Position numbers and translations under genes: made by a program
In this document: piece after piece, positions 15,597 through 23,024 of the stretch
How the letters are laid out: each line of letters starts with the position of its first letter
How positions within the stretch are numbered: the stretch's first letter is position 1
Origin: DATFDN01 sp963767645
GTDB lineage: Bacteria > Pseudomonadota > Alphaproteobacteria > Acetobacterales > Acetobacteraceae
Length of the DNA: 64,000 nt
Assembly: GCA_963767645.1 (NCBI GenBank)
Contig: CAVYEW010000007.1
Coordinates: 38,272 to 102,271, forward strand
Direction of reading: 5' to 3'
The notes under the pieces: model-generated
Seen by the model: only the letters and a program-made list of their open reading frames with translations
What the model was told of the DNA's origin: nothing
The model's database searches: none

Positions 15597-15926
15597 TCAC
15601 GCGGCTGGCTCCCAACGCGAACGAGTTATCCCGCGAACCGACGCCACGAGGGGCTCGAAGCCATGACATTCCGTCACCCGGTAGCGCACGCCGATGCGGC
15701 GCTCCGCGCCCGCCCGCCGCGCGACAAGCCGGCGGACCAGCCGCTCGGCCGCGTCCTGGTCCGCGACACTCCGCAGCATCGTCCGGCCGGTCGTGCCCGT
15801 CCGGCCGAAGGTGACGCTCAGCACGACATCGCCCAGCAGATCGGTGTCGATCGCGCAGCGCCAACCGCGAAACACGTTGGCCGGTCTGTCGATCGCCTCC
15901 ATCGCAATCACCCGCTCGCCCAACAT
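15597..15926 (-). CDS. WGR-domain-like protein, about 109 aa
   Basis: WGR domains bind nucleic acids and occur in PARPs and stand-alone bacterial proteins. The fold signature is present: FRGWRCAIDTDLLGDVVLSV, then TFGRTGTTGRTMLRSVAD, then a helix with DAAERLVRRLVARRAGAERR. The usual W of WGR is F here (TFGR). GGAG lies 8 nt before the ATG at 15926; a longer form from 16025 would overlap the upstream gene by 41 nt. It follows the NERD gene and is probably the last gene of that unit. Likely nucleic-acid binding, exact role unknown. Confidence 0.6.
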   Translation of the reverse strand: MLGERVIAMEAIDRPANVFRGWRCAIDTDLLGDVVLSVTFGRTGTTGRTMLRSVADQDAAERLVRRLVARRAGAERRIGVRYRVTECHGFEPLVASVRGITRSRWEPAA

Positions 15927-15984
15927 CCGGCCCGCTCCATCTTGAAGCTGGAGACTCGCACGGCGGACTCTTCGGGTGCGACCC

Positions 15985-16932
15985 TTAAAACCACCCGCCA
16001 CGGACTCGTTTGCGTGAGCGTGCATAGGCGACGTGCGCGTCCCGCCTTGCGGCGCTGCGCGCGGCCTCCGCCTCCAGCACCGCCCAGGCCCGCTCGATCG
16101 CCTCCCGGCCAAACAGTGGAATGGCCGCGCTGGCGCGCAGCACATCCGCCAGTGCGTTGAGCGGCACAACGCAAGCTGCCAGGGAGCCCTCGAACCGCGC
16201 CTTGCCGGCGGACACCACGAGGCCGAGCAGGCTCGCGCGGTCCTCGCCGATGACCGCGCGGACCGCGGCCAGGTGCGCCGCATTCTGGTGTAGCGGATTG
16301 AGGAACGCCCGCGCGCCGCTCCGCGTCCGCTGCGTCCATTCCTCACCCTCCGGATGCCCCGACACGACGCCGGACAGCGTCTTCACCTCGATGATGACGA
16401 TGCCGTCCGGCGCCCACACGAGGTGGTCGATCTCGACCGACCATCCGTTGCGGGCCAGCACCACGTTCGACAAATACGGCCAGCCCAGATCGCGCAACTG
16501 TAAGGCGACCAGACTCTCGCCCAGGGCGCCGATCGCCTCGGCCCGGCTCCGCGGTTCCTGTGGCGGCGGTGCGCTCCGGCCGGGCGGACCGTTCGGATGG
16601 GCCAGCTCGATGCCCGCCGCCGTCAGCGTGCCCAGAACGAGCACGCTGGCGAGCGGCACGCCGTGGCCGCCGATGAACGCCGCCACGGCCGGCAGGCTGA
16701 GCACGGGCCCGGCGCTCCACGCGAATGCCTGAAACGCCACGCACCCCGCCACGAACGCCGCCATGCCCACGGCCCAGGCCCCGAGCAGCAGCAGCGCCCG
16801 CCCGCTCCGGATGCCGACGGCTGCGACGCGCGCCGCCAGCGCCGTCGCGAGGAAGCACAGCATGACCACCGCCGCATGCGGCAACGTCGTCCCCAGCGGC
16901 CCGAGCGCGTCGCCCAGTCCAGACGACCCCAT
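15985..16932 (-). CDS. NERD-domain membrane protein, 315 aa
   Basis: Three or four N-terminal membrane helices (about residues 17-105) precede a nuclease-related NERD domain: ALGESLVALQLRDLGWPYLS, then VEIDHLVWAPDGIVIIEVKT and a Ser-Gly. The EIDHL...IIEVKT arrangement keeps the Asp and Glu-x-Lys of the PD-(D/E)XK active site, so nuclease activity is plausible. The C-terminus is an Ala/Arg-rich helix and basic tail. Membrane-tethered NERD proteins are found near transfer and defence genes. It lies 10 nt after the DUF1173-like gene, so it is in the same operon. Confidence 0.8.
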   Translation of the reverse strand: MGSSGLGDALGPLGTTLPHAAVVMLCFLATALAARVAAVGIRSGRALLLLGAWAVGMAAFVAGCVAFQAFAWSAGPVLSLPAVAAFIGGHGVPLASVLVLGTLTAAGIELAHPNGPPGRSAPPPQEPRSRAEAIGALGESLVALQLRDLGWPYLSNVVLARNGWSVEIDHLVWAPDGIVIIEVKTLSGVVSGHPEGEEWTQRTRSGARAFLNPLHQNAAHLAAVRAVIGEDRASLLGLVVSAGKARFEGSLAACVVPLNALADVLRASAAIPLFGREAIERAWAVLEAEAARSAARRDAHVAYARSRKRVRGGWF

Positions 16933-16941
16933 GCACGTCCC

Positions 16942-18324
16942 TCAGACCGTGGCTTGTGCCGGGCAGGCGCGCGGAGGGATTGGCCGCGCGTCTCCCTCGC
17001 TCTCCGGGCCGGTGATCGCCCAGCGGCACTCCCGCCAGAAGCGTCGATCGCGATCATCCTGCGTCCGCTCGGGCGGCCGGCAGAAATCGTGCTCGATCAC
17101 GGCGGCGCCGCCGCACACGCGCGACATCTCGCCGTGCATCCGCGCCTTGCGCGCACGATAGGCGGGGAGATCGTAGCCCATGGTTTCCACCACGACATCG
17201 CGAGCGCGCGGGGCCCGCACGATGAAGTCCGGGATGACCGGCTCGTGCGGATCGGCGTCCTCTTTCGCCGGCGCGACCGCCAGGTCGAACACCGGCTTAT
17301 CGATGATGATCGGGATCTGGCGGTTGTCCGCCAGCCAGCGGCGCAGCGACAGCAGCTGCCGGAGCGTGCCGCGCTCGTGGTTGCTGTCCACCGGCAGCAG
17401 CCAGGTCGGCGACACGCACGGATGCAGATACGCGCGCAGCACCTGCACCGGCTCGTCGGGGTGGCGGCGTCCGACGACGCACGCCATCAGATACGGCGCG
17501 CGCTCCCCGACCGTCTCGCGCCGCCCCGCCGCGTGCCCATCGGCCTCGCCGAAAATCGAGATCGCTCCGGCGACCTCGATCGGATCCCCATGCGCCGGCA
17601 CGACCTGGCCCTGCGCGGCGCCTTTCGCCACGCCGAGGAGCACGCCGTGCGGCCGGCGCGCGTGACGGAACAGCTTTTTCGGCGTGCGCCCGATGCGTTC
17701 CACGAACTCGGGCAGGGCAGGGGGATAGGCGCAGAGGAACCGCGAGAGCGGCAAATCGACGTCGAGATCGACGGCCTCGGCCGTCTTGCGGAGGGCCTTG
17801 AACTGCTCGGCAATGGACGGCACCGGACCCGGCTCCACCCGCGTCAGCCCGGACCGCTCCAGCAGGTCGAACAGCAACCGGGCCAGTCGCGGGCGCGTTC
17901 GCTCCGGCCCCGCAGGCTTGAGCGTCCGCTCAAGAGGTTCCGCGCTCGCGAACGTCCGCACCAGCCGCAAGTGGCCGTCACCTGTAGCCGGCCGGCGGAA
18001 CGACATCGACACCGCGCGCTGTTCCTCCGCTTCGCGGTAGAAGTCGCACCACTCGGCATGCTCCGGCCACGGCGGTTCAATGTGCCGCCGCACAAAGCGT
18101 TCATCGACCGGCACCAGCACGGGCGGGGGCATAGCCCCGCCGCGGCAGTCGCAGGCGAACCATTGTCCGCCCCGGCCGCCTTGGTGTTCACGCACGACCC
18201 GGGCGCCCTCCGGGCGCGCCGCATGCCGGCCGTAGCGCCCGAAGGCACGCCGCAGCGCGCGATCGTCTTCGTCCGATAGCGGATAAAAATCGTCGGTCCG
18301 CGACCGGCGCATGAGTTGCAGCAT
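16942..18324 (-). CDS. DUF1173-like plasmid protein, 460 aa
   Basis: Large soluble protein. The N-terminal part includes a Cys/Gly motif (FACDCRGGAMPPP) and HAEWCDFYREAEEQ, which may bind zinc. The C-terminal 120 residues contain KPVFDLAV, VIPDFIVRAPRARDVVVETM and RKARMHGEM, a pattern like a PD-(D/E)XK nuclease fold with Asp and Glu placed on adjacent strands. I think this is the DUF1173 family of plasmid hypotheticals, but only by memory of layout. GGAGGAGG lies 5 nt before the chosen ATG. It heads the unit with the NERD and WGR genes and has a regulon motif 60 nt upstream. Confidence 0.6.
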   Translation of the reverse strand: MLQLMRRSRTDDFYPLSDEDDRALRRAFGRYGRHAARPEGARVVREHQGGRGGQWFACDCRGGAMPPPVLVPVDERFVRRHIEPPWPEHAEWCDFYREAEEQRAVSMSFRRPATGDGHLRLVRTFASAEPLERTLKPAGPERTRPRLARLLFDLLERSGLTRVEPGPVPSIAEQFKALRKTAEAVDLDVDLPLSRFLCAYPPALPEFVERIGRTPKKLFRHARRPHGVLLGVAKGAAQGQVVPAHGDPIEVAGAISIFGEADGHAAGRRETVGERAPYLMACVVGRRHPDEPVQVLRAYLHPCVSPTWLLPVDSNHERGTLRQLLSLRRWLADNRQIPIIIDKPVFDLAVAPAKEDADPHEPVIPDFIVRAPRARDVVVETMGYDLPAYRARKARMHGEMSRVCGGAAVIEHDFCRPPERTQDDRDRRFWRECRWAITGPESEGDARPIPPRACPAQATV

Positions 18325-18384
18325 CACGCCTCCTCCGGTGCGCGCCTGCCCGTCAAGCGCGGCCAGACTCCACGCTGCTGGATG

Positions 18385-18398
18385 CGGTTGCGAATGGA
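18385..18398 (-). promoter_or_regulatory. Transfer-regulon motif
   Basis: Coding strand TCCATTCGCAACCG, 60 nt before the DUF1173-like start; the spacing is longer than at most other sites. Confidence 0.55.
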
Positions 18399-18513
18399 GG
18401 TGGCGGCACCTGCGGGGGAAAAGCTCGCCTGCTGAAGTCCGAGTGTAAGGCCGGGCAAGGTCGCGGCAGTTCAACCCCGCCTTCGGCGCCGCTGCGCGGC
18501 CGCTTCAGTCCGG

Positions 18514-18579
18514 TCCTCGCCATGCTCGCCATGCTCGGCCTGAAGAAGGCCTGCGCGTGGCTGCGCGTGGCTCCGGTCC
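18514..18579 (+). repeat. Leader repeat, copy 2
   Basis: Diverged copy of 10231-10296, here 87 nt upstream of the 57-aa gene and not in frame with it. The shared parts are TCCTCGCCATGCTCGCC and GCGTGGCTGCGCGTGGCTC. Confidence 0.5.
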
Positions 18580-18666
18580 TCCCTACGCGGAGGTTGAGCC
18601 GCCGCGAGGCCCGTCCTTGCCGATCGCCATCAGCAATCGGGCTGATCCATCGAAAGGATCTCGGAC

Positions 18667-18840
18667 ATGACGCACCTCAGCAACGGAACCGTCGCCACGG
18701 ACCTCGACGCCCACGACGACAACGCCGCCCTCACCGCCCAGGGCTACACCATCCGCCACATCGAGACCTGGCACGACCACGACACCAGCTGCATCGTCTG
18801 GGACGCACCGCGGATCAGCGAAGCCGATTTGCCCTACTGA
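18667..18840 (+). CDS. Small acidic hypothetical protein, 57 aa
   Basis: Starts MTHLSNGTVATDLDAHDDN and contains YTIRHIETWHDHDTSCIVWD, rich in His, Asp and Trp. AAAGGATC lies 8 nt before the ATG and a strong terminator follows the stop, so it forms a complete one-gene unit. The leader repeat precedes it. Metal binding is possible from composition; function unknown. Confidence 0.6.
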   Translation: MTHLSNGTVATDLDAHDDNAALTAQGYTIRHIETWHDHDTSCIVWDAPRISEADLPY

Positions 18841-18853
18841 GCCACACGGACCA

Positions 18854-18879
18854 GGGGCCGGCCCACACGGGTCGGCCCC
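18854..18879 (+). terminator. Terminator hairpin after the 57-aa gene
   Basis: An 11-bp stem (GGGGCCGGCCC pairing with GGGTCGGCCCC, one G-U) with loop ACAC, followed by TCTCGTCGTG. Starts 13 nt after the stop. Confidence 0.65.
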
Positions 18880-19003
18880 TCTCGTCGTGTACTTCTTCAG
18901 GCGCCGGACCGACAAAGAACCCGCGCTGCGCTCCTCCGGGCTCCGAGGCCGCGCGCCGCAAGCGGCGCTTTTGGGCGGCCTCTCCGGGGTTATGGATCAA
19001 GCG

Positions 19004-19393
19004 CTACTTTGGACTGATGCCAAGACTGCCATCAGACATACGAGACGGCACACATCGCTGGCCATTGCCACCTGGGTTCGTCCAAGGGCGGATGGCATTC
19101 GCGGCAACCCAACCCACACGACCATTGAACATGACAGCTTGGATATACCCGTTCCGTTCGACCGAGGGGTTCCGCGCGAAAACGATCGCGGTTGCACGTC
19201 CTACGACGGGTGATGAGGACGAGGGCTGGGCGTGATACGGAACCACGAAGGACGGATCCATGGCTTGCGCATCCGTCACCTTCAGAGACATGCACACCAA
19301 TCCGGGCGCAGGTGCAACCGCGTGCCGAAATTGGGCGAAGGCAGCTGAAGGTGCGAGTAGCATTGCACACAATCCGAGAGAGAGAACACGCAT
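19004..19393 (-). CDS. Secreted SH3-like protein, 129 aa
   Basis: A signal peptide (VLSLGLCAMLLAPSAAFAQ) leads a small beta-rich domain. The segment SSSSPVVGRATAIVFARNP, then NGYIQAVMFNGRVGWVAANA, is like bacterial SH3 domains, which often bind peptidoglycan. Two Cys residues may pair. It follows the transglycosylase gene by 9 nt, so both probably act on the cell wall during assembly of the transfer channel. The lipoprotein at 61274 has a similar NGxxGWI core. Confidence 0.65.
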   Translation of the reverse strand: MRVLSLGLCAMLLAPSAAFAQFRHAVAPAPGLVCMSLKVTDAQAMDPSFVVPYHAQPSSSSPVVGRATAIVFARNPSVERNGYIQAVMFNGRVGWVAANAIRPWTNPGGNGQRCVPSRMSDGSLGISPK

Positions 19394-19402
19394 CAGAACC
19401 TC

Positions 19403-20227
19403 CTAACTTACAACGGTTTGCACCGAGGCACTGCCGATCTTGTTTTGCACCGACGCATGCCACTGGGCCACAGTCTCTGAGGAAGATATCCCATTGCTTG
19501 CTAGCCAACTCGCCGGGAGAAGCGATGACATTGCCATCGACGGTGACGCCTGCGCGACCTGTGGGCCCAAGGTCGGGCCAAATTGGTAATAAGCACGAGC
19601 GTCCATCACAGTCGGATTGGCGATCCCATCACCTTGGAGTGTCTGGTTTGCCTGCATCAGATAGCCGGAGGCGGCGATGGACTCCGTCACCGGATCGTTC
19701 ATGCCGGCGGCGCCCTGCACGATTTGTGAGGCGAGCGACGGATTGGCGGCCAGCGCTGTGTTCAACCCCTCCTGAAACGCCGCCGGATACATCTGAAACA
19801 CACCCTGCGCACCGCTGCCATTGCCCAGGTTTGCACCACATCCGCTCTCCAGTACGCAAGTCGCAGCCAACGCGGACGCGTTCACCCCGAGTGCCTGCGC
19901 ATCGGCCGCGGCCTGCGCCCCCCACGACGTGCCCAGCATCGTATTGAGCGCATCGCTGCTGCCGGAAATCCCGCCGCCGCTGCCGTCGCCGCCGGTGCCC
20001 GTGCCGCCGCCGATTGTGGGGGGCGGCGTCGGTGTGCCCAACGTCACCGTCACGTTCGGAACGCCGGGCTCCGGGACGTAGGGCTGCATCTGCACCGGCG
20101 CGCCCTGGAGCGTCTGCGGCGTCTGCGCCCACCCAGGCGTATACGCCGCGAGAAACAGCGCCGCGCCACCCAGGAAGCGGGCGGCCGGCCGGGGCACCCG
20201 CATCGAAAGTCTCGGTCGAAGAAGCAT
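19403..20227 (-). CDS. Lytic transglycosylase-like protein, 274 aa
   Basis: VirB1-type enzymes open peptidoglycan for the secretion channel. A signal peptide (RFLGGAALFLAAYTPGWAQ) and a Pro/Gly-rich linker precede the catalytic region. There CVLESGCGANLGNGSGAQGV and FQMYP give the catalytic Glu (LESG) and the GxFQ motif of goose-lysozyme/SLT folds, and DARAYYQFGPTLG follows. GGAGGG lies 5 nt before the ATG at 20227, which decides the start within a longer open frame. A regulon motif lies 37 nt upstream. Confidence 0.75.
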   Translation of the reverse strand: MLLRPRLSMRVPRPAARFLGGAALFLAAYTPGWAQTPQTLQGAPVQMQPYVPEPGVPNVTVTLGTPTPPPTIGGGTGTGGDGSGGGISGSSDALNTMLGTSWGAQAAADAQALGVNASALAATCVLESGCGANLGNGSGAQGVFQMYPAAFQEGLNTALAANPSLASQIVQGAAGMNDPVTESIAASGYLMQANQTLQGDGIANPTVMDARAYYQFGPTLGPQVAQASPSMAMSSLLPASWLASNGISSSETVAQWHASVQNKIGSASVQTVVS

Positions 20228-20264
20228 CGGACCCTCCGTCGTGGAGGCTCCACGCTCAACTCTC

Positions 20265-20278
20265 CCATTGCGAATGGA
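20265..20278 (-). promoter_or_regulatory. Transfer-regulon motif
   Basis: Coding strand TCCATTCGCAATGG, a perfect CCATT-CGC-AATGG palindrome core, 37 nt before the transglycosylase start. It lies outside the small gene at 20305. Confidence 0.7.
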
Positions 20279-20304
20279 TGCGCTTTTTGCTCCGGCGCTC
20301 CGCC

Positions 20305-20490
20305 TCACCCGAAGAAGGCCACCATCACCGCAACCGCACCGATCGCACCCGCTACCCCAACCGCCGCGATCTCCCGCAGGCCCGCGCCGTTGAAGCTCGC
20401 CGCGCCCGCCAGGAACAGCACGGCGCTCGCGATGAACCACAGAAGTCCAGAGGACCGCAGCCGCCGAATGGCTTGCACGACTGACTTCAT
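20305..20490 (-). CDS. Small two-helix membrane protein, 61 aa
   Basis: A basic N-terminus (QAIRRLRSSG) is followed by two hydrophobic helices (LLWFIASAVLFLAGAASF and IAAVGVAGAIGAVAVMVAFFG). A G-rich ribosome site precedes the ATG. It sits between the TraM-like gene and the transglycosylase in the same direction; size and layout recall pilin-like or channel accessory proteins, but no family is recognised. Confidence 0.6.
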   Translation of the reverse strand: MKSVVQAIRRLRSSGLLWFIASAVLFLAGAASFNGAGLREIAAVGVAGAIGAVAVMVAFFG

Positions 20491-20547
20491 GGCGTCCCCC
20501 CATCTCCGCAGCTCGATCCCGACATACCCCCCTGACCTCGCTGCCTT

Positions 20548-21195
20548 TCACTGCCTAGCCCGGTGAGGTGGCGCGGGCGACGGCATCGCCAGATCCACGA
20601 TGCACCAGGTATGCCCGTTTCCCTGAACCATACTGCGCATACACCGATCCATCGCCGCGACCGTATCGGCCCGGGACCACGCGCTCAGCGCATAGCCGGC
20701 CACGAACACAGCGAGGAAGATGGCGCCGGCCAGTCCGTAGCGCCGCCTCTGCTGCGCCCGGTTCCACGCGGATTCTCGGATGACGAGCGCGCCCTTCAGG
20801 CTCTTGGCAAAGAGCGGCAGGGTCTCCTGCATCATCCGTTGCACCATGTTCTCCTGCTCCACGACCGAAAGCAGGTGGACGTTCCGAGTCTGCGCACCGA
20901 GCGCCTCGACCAACTCCTTCAGCTTGCGGGCGATTGCGAACTCAAGCTCGGACCGCTCCCGCCCGAGCTGCATGGTGGTCTCCAACGACGCCTGCGCCGC
21001 CACCACCAGCCGGCCCTGGGTCTGCATAAGACCCAGCATGGCCGAGATGAACCGGCCCTCCGGCTCGTTCCACCTGATCGCCCACTCCTCCGCCGCCGCA
21101 CGCACCTCCTCCGCCTGGCGACGGAACTCGGCGATCCAGTCGGTCGGGCTTCGCGGCCCGTCCGCCGGATCGCCCTCGCCTGGGTGCATGTCCAT
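20548..21195 (-). CDS. TraM-like membrane-anchored transfer protein, 215 aa
   Basis: Mostly helical, with a long central coiled coil (SLETTMQLGRERSELEFAIA, then RKLKELVEALGAQTRNVHLL) and one membrane helix near the C-terminus (YGLAGAIFLAVFVAGYALSA). It is the third gene of a coupled trio (helix-turn-helix protein, P-loop ATPase, coiled-coil protein) in the order of RP4 traK-traL-traM. Sequence similarity to TraM is weak and the assignment rests on order and layout. Its ATG overlaps the ATPase stop (TGATG). Confidence 0.5.
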   Translation of the reverse strand: MDMHPGEGDPADGPRSPTDWIAEFRRQAEEVRAAAEEWAIRWNEPEGRFISAMLGLMQTQGRLVVAAQASLETTMQLGRERSELEFAIARKLKELVEALGAQTRNVHLLSVVEQENMVQRMMQETLPLFAKSLKGALVIRESAWNRAQQRRRYGLAGAIFLAVFVAGYALSAWSRADTVAAMDRCMRSMVQGNGHTWCIVDLAMPSPAPPHRARQ

Positions 21196-22007
21196 CAATC
21201 CGCCTCCACGGCGTCGCTGACTGACTCGGCCGACGCGAGCAACGGCAGCCAGTCCGGCGGGAAGCCGGCGAAGAACGCCGGAATGTCCCGGCTCCACCAG
21301 CGGTTCACCCGCGCCCGGTCGAACAGCGACAGCGGCGGCATGTCGCCCTTCACCTTGCCGTCCATCGCATCGCGGAACGTCAGGCCGCGATCCGTCACCT
21401 GAGCCAGACAGGAAAGCGCGGGGAAGAACACCGTCTCCGCGCCGTTCCTGACCGCCTGGACAACGGTGGGATGGTTGATCACCGACTCGAAGGCCCCCTT
21501 TGCCGAGCGGTCGCCCACGATCAACCCTGTGTTCAAGACGATCATCGAGGAAGCCGGCATGAAGTCGGCGAACTCCGCATACTGCCGGAGATAGTCGAGG
21601 TCGGCACGCTCGGGACCGACGCAGAACAGCCCGACGACCTGGACGTCACCGTCGCGCGTCACGTCAAGAACTGGGACCTCGTTGACGAGCTTGAAGAAAC
21701 CAGTCGCCCCGCCGCCGACGTCCAGCACCGCGTCATAGCGGCGATTGATCTGATCGAACAGGCGCGCCTCGATCCAGCCCTTGGCGTCGTCGATCCCGCC
21801 GTCCGGCACATGATCGGCATCGGGGAAGAACTGGGATAGCGAGTGGCTCTGGTTCTGCTGGTCGGCATTCCAGGCGTGGACGTGATTGCCCGCCTCCCGA
21901 AAGAACTGGACGGCGGTGTTCAGCACGGCGGTCTTGCCGACCCGCTGCCGCCCAAGCGCCACCAACAGGACGGGCTTGCGCCCGCCATCTCGCACCGAAG
22001 CGTTCAT
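21195..22007 (-). CDS. TraL/ParA-like P-loop ATPase, 270 aa
   Basis: Contains a Walker A-type loop GRQRVGKTAVLNTA near residue 20, then HAWNADQQNQSHSLSQFFPD, YDAVLDVGGGATGFF (a strand and switch-like Asp) and VGLFCVGPERADLDYL. This fits the SIMIBI/ParA-MinD class; RP4 TraL is a P-loop protein in the same genetic position. It may use ATP to position the relaxosome or coupling protein. Start and stop overlap both neighbours (TGATG), so the three genes are translationally coupled. Confidence 0.65.
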   Translation of the reverse strand: MNASVRDGGRKPVLLVALGRQRVGKTAVLNTAVQFFREAGNHVHAWNADQQNQSHSLSQFFPDADHVPDGGIDDAKGWIEARLFDQINRRYDAVLDVGGGATGFFKLVNEVPVLDVTRDGDVQVVGLFCVGPERADLDYLRQYAEFADFMPASSMIVLNTGLIVGDRSAKGAFESVINHPTVVQAVRNGAETVFFPALSCLAQVTDRGLTFRDAMDGKVKGDMPPLSLFDRARVNRWWSRDIPAFFAGFPPDWLPLLASAESVSDAVEAD

Positions 22008-22648
22008 CAGTCTTCTCTCCTTTTGATGGGGGGACCGAAATGCCGGTCGATCTGCCGCGCCTGCGCCTCGAGCCTGAGCATCTTGGCCTGCATCTCGGGC
22101 GACATGCCTGGTTGCACGAAGTCGCCTTGCGGTGCGGTCCACTCCGGCATGCCCGGCGGGACCAGCGCGAGGCGCGCCTCCTTCGACATCGGATCGGCGG
22201 CCAAAGCCGCGGGCAGCCGCGGCGGTGCCGCGAGCGCTGGCACGCCGGTCGGGGTTGGTGTTGGCAGCGCCGCCACCTCCGGCCGCCCGGCCGCCGGCTG
22301 GCGCAGCTCCGCCGGCTTCCAGTCTTTCGGCATTCTCGACGGCGGGATCGCGCCGACCCTGCGTGGCTTGGCGGCTTCCGCCGCCGCGCTCTCCTCTAGG
22401 TCGCGACAGACCCGCTGCCACACCCGAACGGCCGCATTCGGAGAAGGCGCCTTGCCGTCGCGGTCGGCCACGCCGTGGCGCGCCATCTCCGCGCATAGCG
22501 CCGGCCAGGTCGCCATGCCTTGCTCCAACAGGGGCGCAATCGCCTGGCGCTGCGCCCGCAGCCAATTGTAAATCGCGCCGCGTCCACGGAACGTTGTGAC
22601 ACGCCGACGACGGAGGATCAGTGGTAGTTCGCCGTTGGTCATGCGCAC
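22007..22648 (-). CDS. TraK-like DNA-binding protein, 213 aa
   Basis: The first 85 residues look like a DNA-binding domain: TFRGRGAIYNWLRAQRQAIA, then GMATWPALCAEMARHGVADR and AAVRVWQRVCRDLEE, similar in layout to RP4 TraK, which wraps oriT. The C-terminal half is Pro/Ala-rich, followed by a short helix (MLRLEAQARQIDRHFG). The start is a GTG at 22648 or ATG at 22642. As the first gene of the trio beside the long intergenic region, an oriT-binding role is likely but inferred. Confidence 0.55.
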   Translation of the reverse strand: MRMTNGELPLILRRRRVTTFRGRGAIYNWLRAQRQAIAPLLEQGMATWPALCAEMARHGVADRDGKAPSPNAAVRVWQRVCRDLEESAAAEAAKPRRVGAIPPSRMPKDWKPAELRQPAAGRPEVAALPTPTPTGVPALAAPPRLPAALAADPMSKEARLALVPPGMPEWTAPQGDFVQPGMSPEMQAKMLRLEAQARQIDRHFGPPIKRRED

Positions 22649-22661
22649 AGGCTGGCGCAGC

Positions 22662-22675
22662 CCGTTGCGAATGGA
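22662..22675 (-). promoter_or_regulatory. Transfer-regulon motif
   Basis: Coding strand TCCATTCGCAACGG, only 13-19 nt before the TraK-like start, closer than at other sites. Confidence 0.6.
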
Positions 22676-22971
22676 TTTGCCTCTAGCGGCTCGCGCATGA
22701 TTTTTTCCGCGCGGCGAAGTTCCGTGGCGGTGCTACCGGGGTGCTGTCGCCGTTCCGTCGCGCTTACGTCGAGGTGCCATGCAGGTTGTCCATATGGACC
22801 AATGCACCGGCGGTGCTTTTGAAGCGGGCTTCCGGAAGGGGTCCGTACGGGTGCCTTTCTCGACGACGGCGGTTCATCTTTCGAGGCTGATTTGAACGGA
22901 GCAGGAACATGGGTCGTCCCCGCTCGCGCTTCTGTGATCGTCGAGAGTTGCGTTGGCTGGCTCGGAGCGGG
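22676..22971. other. Candidate oriT / divergent control region
   Basis: Non-coding stretch between the TraK-like gene and the divergent BRO-N gene, bounded by two inward-facing copies of the regulon motif. It contains a perfect 12-bp palindrome GTCCATATGGAC (22788-22799) and, 5 nt on, GCACCG-G-CGGTGC followed by TTTT (22804-22820). Base composition is lower in GC than the genes around it. In RP4 oriT lies next to traK, which makes this the best oriT candidate; no nic site is recognised. Confidence 0.4.
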
Positions 22972-22985
22972 TCCATTCGCAACGG
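22972..22985 (+). promoter_or_regulatory. Transfer-regulon motif
   Basis: TCCATTCGCAACGG, ending 39 nt before the BRO-N start, pointing the opposite way to the copy at 22662. Confidence 0.65.
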
Positions 22986-23024
22986 CACGGGTGACGATTG
23001 TGCCCTCACGAGGGGAGAAGACCT

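Noticed and set aside
22804..22820. GCACCG-G-CGGTGC plus TTTT considered as a stand-alone terminator
   Set aside because: It lies between two divergent genes and so ends no visible transcript; kept only as part of the candidate oriT region.
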